Shown in pieces: positions 28,181 through 37,810 of a stretch of 64,000 nt of DNA. Origin of the DNA: S5-327 sp965116015 (GTDB taxonomy: Bacteria; Chloroflexota; Dehalococcoidia; Lucifugimonadales; Australimonadaceae); the NCBI GenBank assembly GCA_965116015.1, contig OZ220477.1, forward strand, positions 2,108,001 through 2,172,000, in the 5' to 3' direction. Made by a program: the position numbers and the translations under genes. The notes under the pieces are model-generated. The model saw only the letters and a program-made list of their open reading frames with translations. It made no database searches and was not told where the DNA came from. Within the stretch, counting starts at the first letter, position 1. Every line of letters begins with the position of its first letter.

Positions 28181-28540
28181 GTGGGGAGGGAGCGGGCGGG
28201 AGGGGAGTTTGATCTGTGCTCGCTGGAGGAGTTGCGGAGCCGGGGGTCGATGTCGTTCGAGTTTGAGCATCCGCGTCGGGGGCGGCATGAGATAGCGGTG
28301 TTCTGGGATGGGGAGCAGGCGGGGGCGCTTGACAACTATTGTCCGCACGAGGGGGCGATGCTGAGCTATGGGGTGATTAGCCGCGGGGAGGTGTCGTGTC
28401 CGTTGCATGGGGCTGTGTTCGATATTCGGACGGGGGAGTGTTTGGACAGGTATACGTGGGACGCTGAGCGTTTCGAGGCGGAGGTTCGTGAGGGGCGGGT
28501 GTGGGTGAGGGTTCCTGGGGAGAGGCTTCTCGGGAGGTAG
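28181..28540 (+). CDS. Rieske [2Fe-2S] ferredoxin
   Basis: A 119-residue soluble Rieske protein. The cluster ligands are C-P-H in NYCPHEGAMLSYG and C-P-L-H in SCPLHGAVFDIRTG. It is similar to ferredoxin components of ring oxygenases or to small NirD-like proteins. It starts with GTG 28181, 6 bases after the biotin carrier stop, so it is probably co-transcribed with accC although its function is not obviously related. It might serve the oxygenase at 5717; this is speculation. Confidence 0.88.
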   Translation: MGRERAGGEFDLCSLEELRSRGSMSFEFEHPRRGRHEIAVFWDGEQAGALDNYCPHEGAMLSYGVISRGEVSCPLHGAVFDIRTGECLDRYTWDAERFEAEVREGRVWVRVPGERLLGR

Positions 28541-28597
28541 GGGGCGGGGGTCGGTTGGGGATCGGTTGGGGGTTGGGGTCGATTGGCGGTTGGGGTA

Positions 28598-28627
28598 TTG
28601 ACAGGGGGCATGGGAAGGTTCTAGGAT
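28598..28627 (+). promoter_or_regulatory. Sigma-70 promoter of groESL
   Basis: TTGACA at 28598-28603, 18 bases, TAGGAT at 28622-28627. The CIRCE operator begins 7 bases after the -10, covering the expected transcription start. Confidence 0.7.
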
Positions 28628-28634
28628 GCTGTTG

Positions 28635-28661
28635 TTAGCAGTCGGTTGGGTTGACTGCTAA
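28635..28661 (+). promoter_or_regulatory. CIRCE operator (HrcA binding site)
   Basis: A perfect inverted repeat, TTAGCAGTC, 9 bases, GACTGCTAA. The classic CIRCE is TTAGCACTC-N9-GAGTGCTAA; both arms carry the same compensating change (G for C at the seventh base), so symmetry is intact. Placement over the groESL start site predicts repression by HrcA, which is not encoded in this window. Confidence 0.93.
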
Positions 28662-28712
28662 CAGAGTGAGTCGGCGAGCGCTAAGAGCAGAGTCAAGCGC
28701 AAGGAGGTAATT

Positions 28713-29006
28713 GTGGCGCGAACGTTGAAGCCGATGGGAGACCGGATTGTGGTGAAGGCGGTTGAGCAGGAGACGCAGACGAAGAGCGGGATCTACATTC
28801 CGGACAGTGCGAAGGAGCGTCCTCAGGAGGGGAGCGTGATAGCTGTGGGTCCTGGTCGGGTGAACGATGACGGGACGCGGATGGCGATGGATGTGTCGGT
28901 GGGGGATGTGGTGATTTACTCGAAGTTTGCGGGGACGGAGTACGAGGAGGAGGGGGAGGAGTATCTGATCATGAAGGAGAGCGACGTTCTGGCGAAGGTT
29001 GGGTAG
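28713..29006 (+). CDS. groES: Co-chaperonin GroES
   Basis: A 97-residue 10-kDa chaperonin, the lid of the GroEL chamber. It has KPMGDRIVVKAVEQE, the mobile-loop region TQTKSGIYIPDSAKERPQ and the base VGDVVIYSKFAGTEYE. AAGGAGGT at 28701-28708 supports the GTG at 28713. It is co-transcribed with groEL 63 bp downstream under CIRCE control. Confidence 0.97.
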   Translation: MARTLKPMGDRIVVKAVEQETQTKSGIYIPDSAKERPQEGSVIAVGPGRVNDDGTRMAMDVSVGDVVIYSKFAGTEYEEEGEEYLIMKESDVLAKVG

Positions 29007-29069
29007 GCCAGGCGTTTAGTCTGCGCCCTTGCGGGGGCGTCAATTCAAGCACACTGAGGAGGTTGATAC

Positions 29070-30689
29070 ATGGCGAAGCAGATTTTGTTCAGCGACGAGG
29101 CTCGGAAGTCGCTCAAGGCTGGGATGGACACGCTGGCGAACACGGTTAAGGTGACGCTTGGGCCTCGGGGCCGGAACGTGATACTTGACAAGAAGTTTGG
29201 TCCGCCGAACGTTTGCTCGGACGGGGTTACGATTGCCAAGGAGATTGAGCTTTCGGATCACTACGAGAATATGGGTGCGCAGCTTCTGAAGGAGGCGGCG
29301 ACGAAGACGAACGACATTGCGGGTGACGGGACGACGACGGCGACGGTTCTGGCGCAGGCGATGATTTCGGAGGGATTCCGGAACATCACGGCTGGGGCGG
29401 ATCCGATGGCGATCAAGCGGGGGATCGAGTCTGCGGTGGAGGCGGTTCGAGGGAGCATATCGGATCAGTCGACGCCGGTGAGCGGGAAGGATCAGATTGC
29501 GCAGGTGGCGTCGTTGTCGGCGCACGACAATGAGATGGGGAATCTGATTGCCGAGGTGATGGAGAAGGTTGGGAAGGATGGGGTGATTACGGTTGAAGAG
29601 GGGAAGAGTCTTGGTTACGAGACGGAGTATGTGGAGGGGATGCAGATTGATCGGGGGTACATTTCGCCGTACTTTCTGACGGACTCGCAGCGGATGGAGG
29701 CGGCGATTGACGACCCGTTCATTCTGATTACGGACAAGAAGATTTCGGCGGTGAACGATGTTCTGCCGGCGCTGGAGAAGATTCTGCAGGTTACGAAGAA
29801 TCTTGTGCTGATTGCGGAGGATGTGGAGGGGGAGGCTCTGGCGACGCTGGTGGTGAACAAGCTGCGGGGGACGCTGAACTGTTTGGCGATCAAGGCTCCT
29901 GGGTTTGGGGATCGCCGGAAGGAGATGCTGCAGGACATTGCGATTCTGACGGGCGGTTCTGTGCTGAGCGAGGAGGTTGGGCGGAAGCTTGACTCCGCGA
30001 CGGTGGAGGATTGCGGGCGCGCTCGCCGGGTGGTGGCGACGAAGGATGAGTCGACGTTTGTGGAGGGGCACGGCTCTGAGCAGGCGATTCAGGACCGTAT
30101 TTCGCAGATTAAGGCGCGCATCGAGGAGACGACGTCGGACTTTGATCGCGAGAAGTTGCAGGAGCGTTTGGCGAAGCTTTCGGGGGGGGTGGCGATCATT
30201 AAGGTTGGGGCCGCGACGGAGGTTGAGCTGAAGGAGAAGAAGGCGCGTGTTGAGGATGCTCTTTCGGCGACGCGCGCGGCGGTTGAGGAGGGGATTGTTC
30301 CGGGCGGGGGGACGGTGCTGGTGCGCGCGGCGGAGGCGATCGGCGGTCTTTCGTTGTCGGGAGACGAGTCGACGGGGAGCCAGATTGTTCGCCGGGCGCT
30401 GGAGGAGCCGATCCGGACGATTGCGGGGAACTCTGGGCACTCGGGCGATGTGATTGTGGCCGAGGCGAGGGGTTCGCAGGACGACTGGGGATTCGATGCC
30501 GACGCGGGCGTGTGGGGTCACATGCTTGAGCGCGGCATTGTGGATCCGGCGAAGGTGACGCGCGCTGCGGTGGAGAATTCGGCGAGCGTGGCGGCGATGG
30601 TTCTGACTACGGAGTCGGTGGTGACAGATGTTCCTGAGCCTCCGGCTTCTGGTCCGGCGATGCCGCACGGCGACCACATGGACTTTTAG
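29070..30689 (+). CDS. groEL: Chaperonin GroEL
   Basis: A 539-residue ATP-dependent chaperonin. Family landmarks are TVKVTLGPRGRNVIL, the ATPase GDGTTTATVLAQ with its Asp, and the conserved VEEGIVPGGG. The C-terminus ends PHGDHMDF rather than the usual run of GGM repeats, so the chamber tail is short. It follows groES and ends just before a strong terminator. Codons are G/T-rich at third positions, in contrast to uvrA. Confidence 0.97.
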   Translation: MAKQILFSDEARKSLKAGMDTLANTVKVTLGPRGRNVILDKKFGPPNVCSDGVTIAKEIELSDHYENMGAQLLKEAATKTNDIAGDGTTTATVLAQAMISEGFRNITAGADPMAIKRGIESAVEAVRGSISDQSTPVSGKDQIAQVASLSAHDNEMGNLIAEVMEKVGKDGVITVEEGKSLGYETEYVEGMQIDRGYISPYFLTDSQRMEAAIDDPFILITDKKISAVNDVLPALEKILQVTKNLVLIAEDVEGEALATLVVNKLRGTLNCLAIKAPGFGDRRKEMLQDIAILTGGSVLSEEVGRKLDSATVEDCGRARRVVATKDESTFVEGHGSEQAIQDRISQIKARIEETTSDFDREKLQERLAKLSGGVAIIKVGAATEVELKEKKARVEDALSATRAAVEEGIVPGGGTVLVRAAEAIGGLSLSGDESTGSQIVRRALEEPIRTIAGNSGHSGDVIVAEARGSQDDWGFDADAGVWGHMLERGIVDPAKVTRAAVENSASVAAMVLTTESVVTDVPEPPASGPAMPHGDHMDF

Positions 30690-30719
30690 TCCGGGGCGCG
30701 CGTACGGATACGCGATGAG

Positions 30720-30757
30720 GAGAGGCTCCCGCCGCTATGGCGGGGGCCTCTCTTGCT
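30720..30757 (+). terminator. Intrinsic terminator after groEL
   Basis: A 14-bp stem (30720-30733 with 30739-30752, one G-T pair) around the loop GCTAT, followed by a short T-containing stretch. It lies 30 bases after the groEL stop. Confidence 0.8.
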
Positions 30758-31088
30758 GTGTGGGGGATGGTTGGGCGGCTGATGCTCGGACTCCGATGCA
30801 GAAGAGGGAGTCTGGGCTCACTTGCTTTGAGGGCGGGCGCTGGGAGATGGGGAGATGGCGACGTGGTCGGGGGAGAATATGAACGGCGTGTCTCGTCGCG
30901 GAGGGGTTCGCGATGCGCTTAGGGGGCTTGCCGCTGAGGTCTGGGCGCGAGGCTCACGCATTGCGTCTCGCGGGTTGGGATAGGCAGGGCGGGCGTTGTA
31001 GCGCTCAACGGGGGCGCAATCGCCTTGCGGGGCGTGGCTGGGAATGGCGGCGCAGGGGGAGCGACGAGGCCCTCGCGGGGATGGTCGG

Positions 31089-31770
31089 GGGGCGTGGGTC
31101 GGGGGATTTGGGGCGCTTGAGGGGAGCGAGGTGTTGGGTGTGTGGAGTGGGGGCGGGGTTTTAGGTTGTCCGGGCAGCGGCGGAGCTCCGTGGGGGCGGG
31201 TCGGGGGATTTTGGGGCGCTTGAGGGGAGCGAGGTGTTGGGTGTGTGGAGTGGGGGCGGGGCTTTGGGTTGTCCGGGCAGCGGCGGAGCTCCGTGGGGGC
31301 GGGTCGGGGGATTTTGGGGCGCTTGAGGGGAGCGAGGGGGGTTGGGTGTGTGGTGTGGGAGTGGGGTTTTGGGTTGTCCGGGCAGCGGCGGAGCTCCGTG
31401 GGGGCGGGTCGGGGGATTTGGGGCGCTTGGGGGGAGCGAGGGAGTTGGGTGTGTGGTGTGGGAGTGGGGTTTTTGGGGTTGTCTAGCAGCGGCGAGGGCC
31501 TCGCGGGGGCGGGTCGGGGGATTTTGGGGCGCCCAGCGGGGGCGGGTCTCACAGGGAGGGTCGGGGGATGGTGGAGCTGGAGAGCGAGCGGGTTGGGTGT
31601 GTGGTGTGGGAGTGGGTCTTTGGGTCGCCAGCGGGGGCGGGGTTCGCAGGGAGGGTCGGGGGGATGGCGGGGGCTGGGGGAGCGAGGGGTTGGGTGTGGG
31701 TGTGGGGCTTTGCGTTGCCTACTGGCGGCGCAAGGTCTCGGGGCGTGGCAAGGGATTTGACGGGTTGAGG
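31089..31770. repeat. Degenerate tandem repeat array, about 103-bp unit
   Basis: Four close copies (starting near 31089, 31188, 31291 and 31397) and about two decayed ones. The unit contains GCGGGTCGGGGGATTTTGGG, GCGCTTGAGGGGAGCGAGG, TTGGGTGTGTGG and TTGTCCGGGCAGCGGCGGAG. It is intergenic, asymmetric and G-rich. No spacer-repeat structure as in CRISPR is seen. Confidence 0.8.
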
Positions 31771-31869
31771 AATGAGGGGTTGGCGCGGGGATGGGAGGCT
31801 CCTATCGCCGGCTCCCTTATTGTGCGGACGGGTTGACGCGGGAGCTGGGCGGGGGCTGGGTTTGGGAGT

Positions 31870-31965
31870 GAGGGCGTTTCGCGTGAGAGGGCGGATTCGC
31901 GAAGCGGAGACCATAGGGCGCTCCGCCGAGGAGGGCGTCTCGCGTGAGAGGGCGGATTCGTTATA
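31870..31965 (+). repeat. Direct repeat upstream of gyrA
   Basis: The sequence GCGTGAGAGGGCGGATTCG occurs twice, near 31880 and 31941, each preceded by GGGCGT. The second copy runs into TTATACTCT, a candidate -10. Confidence 0.6.
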
Positions 31966-32197
31966 CTCTGGGGAGTGAGCTGCGTTCCAGTGAGGGAGTG
32001 GGCTGTTTCGTTTTGCGCGGCAGGGCGGACTCGGCGGTGGCAGGGAGCGATTTCGGCGTCGCTGCTGTTCGTGCGCGTCTGGGTACGGGCGGCGTGGGGG
32101 CTGGCGTCTGCTGCAGGGGCGGCTCGCGGCGCAGTTGCTTGGGGCAGAGGCGGGTTGCGGCTCGGTATGACGTTCTACGGATGATGAGGGGGCTGGA

Positions 32198-35041
<2,844 letters not shown>

Positions 35042-35218
35042 CGGCGAGGAGCAGCTGTCGGAGGATGCTGGGGAGTAGGGTTGCGGGGGCTGGGCTGCGA
35101 GTTCTCGCGAGAGTGAGAGCGGTAGGCGGGGGAGAGCGGGGGAGCGGCAGAGTGGGGGAACGGGGGATAGGCGATGGGTTGCGCGGCGGGGCGGGCGGGG
35201 TGTAGGATGGCTGGAGCT

Positions 35219-35566
35219 ATGAGCAAGGACTACGCGATAATCGAGACGGGGGGGAAGCAGTACCGGGTTGAGCCGGGTGGCTCTCTTACGGTGGAGCGTC
35301 TTCCGGGGGACGAGGGGGGGACGGTGGAGCTGGATCGCGTGCTGCTCGTTTGCAAGGACGGGGATGTTTCGGTGGGGACTCCGGTGGTGGAGGGGGCTCG
35401 GGTGGTGGCGGAGATTGCGGGTCAGGGCAAGGCGGGGAAGATTGTGGTGTTCAAGTACAAGCCGAAGACGCGTCATCATGTGAAGAGCGGGCATCGCCAG
35501 CAGGTTACGAGGCTGGCGGTGCGCGAGATTGCGGTGGGCGGGTCTGCGGCGCAGGCGGATGGTTGA
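35219..35566 (+). CDS. rplU: 50S ribosomal protein bL21
   Basis: A 115-residue bL21 starting MSKDYAIIETGGKQYRVEPG, with KIVVFKYKPKTRHHVKSGHR near the end, both diagnostic. GGAG at 35213-35216 favours ATG 35219 over the in-frame ATG at 35207. TAGGAT shortly upstream could be its -10. It forms the conserved rplU-rpmA pair, 3 bases apart. Confidence 0.96.
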   Translation: MSKDYAIIETGGKQYRVEPGGSLTVERLPGDEGGTVELDRVLLVCKDGDVSVGTPVVEGARVVAEIAGQGKAGKIVVFKYKPKTRHHVKSGHRQQVTRLAVREIAVGGSAAQADG

Positions 35567-35569
35567 GAG

Positions 35570-35827
35570 ATGGCGCACAAGAAGGCGGGCGGCAGCAGCC
35601 GCAATGGTCGGGACAGCAACGGGCAGCGGCTGGGTGTGAAGCGGTTCGCGGGGGAGCGCGTGCGCGCCGGGACGATTATTGCCCGGCAGCGCGGGACTCG
35701 GATCCGTCCGGGGGTTAATGTTGGGATAGGGCGTGATTTCACGCTGTACGCGCTGGCGGACGGGCTGGTGATGTTCGACCACGCGACGAAGCTGCGGAAG
35801 CGCGCGAACGTCGTGGCCGCGGTCTAG
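35570..35827 (+). CDS. rpmA: 50S ribosomal protein bL27
   Basis: An 85-residue bL27. It begins directly with MAHKKAGGSSRNGRDSNG, so it has no cleavable N-terminal extension; the glycine-rich tail reaches the peptidyl transferase centre. RLGVKRFAGERVRAGTII is the family core. Its last codons and stop (GTCTAG) are partly reproduced at the end of each repeat unit downstream. Confidence 0.97.
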   Translation: MAHKKAGGSSRNGRDSNGQRLGVKRFAGERVRAGTIIARQRGTRIRPGVNVGIGRDFTLYALADGLVMFDHATKLRKRANVVAAV

Positions 35828-35835
35828 CGGGCGCT

Positions 35836-36084
35836 GGGTTTGAGGGATTTCTGTGAAGGCTGAGATGCATCCTGCGCACTATGCTGAGGCGGCCGGCGTC
35901 TAGCGGGCGCGGGTTCTTGAGGGATTTCTGTGAAGGCTGATATACATCCTGCGCGCTATGCTGAGGCGGCCGGCGTCTAGCGGGCGCGGGTTCTTGAGGG
36001 GTTCTCTGTGAAGGCTGAGATACATCCTGCGCACTATGCTGAGGCGGCCGGCGTCTAGCGGGCGCGGGTTCTTGAGGGGTTTCT
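35836..36084 (+). repeat. Triplicated rpmA-rpmE junction encoding leader peptides
   Basis: Three tandem units of 77-78 bp precede rpmE, and the fourth runs into the gene itself. Each unit has TTTGAGGG or TTCTTGAGGG as a ribosome-binding-like stretch, a GTG start (35853, 35930, 36008) and a 16-codon frame with stop TAG (ends 35903, 35980, 36058). The peptides read MKAEMHPAHYAEAAGV, MKADIHPARYAEAAGV and MKAEIHPAHYAEAAGV, against the rpmE start MKAEIHPAYYAEAVVV. All three frames are intact, with mostly substitutions between copies. Confidence 0.9.
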
Positions 36085-36288
36085 GTGAAGGCTGAGATAC
36101 ATCCTGCGTACTATGCTGAGGCGGTTGTTGTGTGCTCGTGCGGGAACACGTTTACGACGGGGGCGACGAAGCCGCAGATAAGGGTTGAGATATGCAGCGC
36201 GTGCCATCCGTTCTTTACGGGGGAGCAGCGCATTGTGGACACTGAGGGCCGTGTGGAGCGCCTGAAGCGGCGCTTCAATCTGCAGTAG
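36085..36288 (+). CDS. rpmE: 50S ribosomal protein bL31, zinc-binding form
   Basis: A 67-residue bL31. MKAEIHPAYYAEAVVVCSCG and EICSACHPFFTGEQ give the C-x-C and C-x2-C ligands of the zinc-containing (C+) form. GTG 36085 is the fourth in a series of near-identical GTG starts; only this one opens into the full protein. It is followed by DUF1385, a common pairing. Confidence 0.96.
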   Translation: MKAEIHPAYYAEAVVVCSCGNTFTTGATKPQIRVEICSACHPFFTGEQRIVDTEGRVERLKRRFNLQ

Positions 36289-36345
36289 GCAGTGTTGCAG
36301 TAGCAGTATTGCAGTAGGCAGTAGGTTGCAGTAGGCGACGGACTG
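36285..36345 (+). repeat. Short GCAGTAG repeats after rpmE
   Basis: GCAGTAG occurs five or six times in about 55 bases, starting at the rpmE stop codon itself (CTGCAGTAGGCAG). This is another case of a gene end repeated into the adjacent intergenic DNA. Confidence 0.7.
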
Positions 36346-36413
36346 CCGGTTATCGGCCTATTGGCTATTGGCCGCCCCGGGGCGAAACCGGGGAGGGTTC
36401 GCATCCCAGGAGC

Positions 36414-37337
36414 ATGGCGGCGGCACAGCAGCAATCAGCCTATGGGGGGCAGGCGGTTATCGAGGGAGTGATGATCCGCGGCCGGCGGGTCTACTCTGTT
36501 GCGGCGCGTCATCCGGGCGGGGAGATCAAGACGATCACGCGGCCTGTGCCGTCGTGGAGCGTTAATCGGTGGCGTCGCGTTCCGTTCATCCGGGGGACGC
36601 TTGTGTTGTCGGAGTCGTTGGTGGTGGGGATGCGGGCGCTGACGTACTCGGCGCAGGTGGCTGCGGGTGAGAGCGAGGGGGAGGAGGAGCCGATTCCGGG
36701 GTGGACGATTGCGCTGACGATAGCGTTTTCGTTGGGGTTGGGGGTGGGACTTTTCTTCATTCTGCCGTTGCTGCTGACTGCTGGGGTGATTGATCGTTTC
36801 ACGGAGAGCTCGATTGTGAGCAACACGGGGGAGGGGGCGCTGCGGCTGGCGATCTTCTTCGCGTATCTGGGGTTGATAGGGATGATGCCGAGCATTCGGC
36901 GGGTGTTTGGGTATCACGCTGCGGAGCATATGGCGGTGCACGCGCACGAGGCGTCGCTGCCGTTGGAGGCGGGGAATGTGCGTCGTTTTCCGGCGGCGCA
37001 TCCGCGGTGCGGGACGGCGTTTCTGCTGACGGTGATGATTGTGTCGATCGTTGTGTTTGCGCTGCTGGGGACGCCGGATCTGCCGATTCGGATAGCGTCG
37101 CGCATTCTGTTTATCCCGGTGATTGCGGGGGTTTCGTATGAGGTTATCCGGTTCAATGGGGCGCACGCGGGGAATGCTTTGGTGCGGGCGGGGACGCTGC
37201 CGAGCCTGGCGTTGCAGGCGCTGACGACGCGGCCTCCGGACGATGGTCAGATTGAGGTGGCGATAGCGGCGATGACGGCGGCGATAGAGGGGGACGCGGA
37301 GGCGGAGGGGTCTGCGGTTGCGCGTCAGGGGTCGTAG
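36414..37337 (+). CDS. DUF1385 membrane protein (YqhQ-like)
   Basis: A 307-residue integral membrane protein of the DUF1385 family. It opens YGGQAVIEGVMIRGRR, the family hallmark, and holds FGYHAAEHMAVHAHE and HPRCGTAFLL. About four membrane segments are visible (around residues 103-125, 140-155, 200-222 and 226-245). The function is unknown. It sits between rpmE and (off-pattern here) no prfA. The ATG start at 36414 is supported by the family N-terminus. Confidence 0.9.
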   Translation: MAAAQQQSAYGGQAVIEGVMIRGRRVYSVAARHPGGEIKTITRPVPSWSVNRWRRVPFIRGTLVLSESLVVGMRALTYSAQVAAGESEGEEEPIPGWTIALTIAFSLGLGVGLFFILPLLLTAGVIDRFTESSIVSNTGEGALRLAIFFAYLGLIGMMPSIRRVFGYHAAEHMAVHAHEASLPLEAGNVRRFPAAHPRCGTAFLLTVMIVSIVVFALLGTPDLPIRIASRILFIPVIAGVSYEVIRFNGAHAGNALVRAGTLPSLALQALTTRPPDDGQIEVAIAAMTAAIEGDAEAEGSAVARQGS

Positions 37338-37494
37338 GGGCTATGGGGGGTCTTGGGCGAGCGAAGGCAGGTTGGGGGGATGCGGCTCGGGGCGGGGGCG
37401 CTGGGGGAGCTGGGTGGTCCTGGTTGGGAGGGGGCGGCGGGTTGGGAGGGGGAGGATCGCTGAAAAAGCGGAAAGTTTGCTTGGGATGGGGTAG

Positions 37495-37523
37495 TTGACA
37501 AGGGCGGATGGTTGCTTTAGAGT
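37495..37523 (+). promoter_or_regulatory. Sigma-70 promoter for the surface-protein gene
   Basis: TTGACA at 37495-37500, 17 bases, TAGAGT at 37518-37523. It is the best-spaced promoter in the window apart from groESL. It leaves a 5' untranslated region of about 280 bases, long enough to hold regulatory structure; none was identified by eye. Confidence 0.65.
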
Positions 37524-37810
37524 TGCGGGAAAGTTGCAGGCGCAGTGCGTTTAGGCGGTGTTATGTTCGCGAGTGACCGAAGGGATTGGCAGGGTTTCTC
37601 CTCTATGAGGGGATGGGCCGGCCAGGGCGGCGAGTCTGCTGTCGCTGCAGCGGGTTACGCGTGGAGAGAGGCTGCTGTGCTCTGCGGAAGGATGGATAAG
37701 TCTTTGCCCCTTGCTGCGCGACCTCGAGCGAGGCCTGATTGTGCGCTTTCTCCGCCAATGAGGAGGGGGCGCAGCGGTGGAGGTGGCGAGTGAAGGAGCG
37801 TCTGCTGGTT

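Larger units (their letters stand above)
30758..32197. other. Long G-rich intergenic region between groEL and gyrA
   Basis: About 1.4 kb with no convincing gene on either strand. Open frames exist in several phases but have repetitive Gly/Arg/Trp-rich translations. It contains a degenerate repeat array (31089 to about 31770) and a short direct repeat (31870-31965) ending near a TATACT hexamer at 31962-31967 that could be the -10 of gyrA. The last 220 bases before gyrA show nothing recognisable. Confidence 0.7.

Noticed and set aside
30758..31080. Small open frames after the groEL terminator
   Set aside because: Several overlap in different phases, none has a ribosome binding site or recognisable sequence.
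24160..31770. The two repeat arrays as CRISPR loci
   Set aside because: Units are contiguous and degenerate with no unique spacers of regular size, and no cas genes are nearby.
35836..36084. A metabolite riboswitch before rpmE
   Set aside because: The region is fully explained by three repeat units carrying short reading frames; no conserved riboswitch core was recognised.
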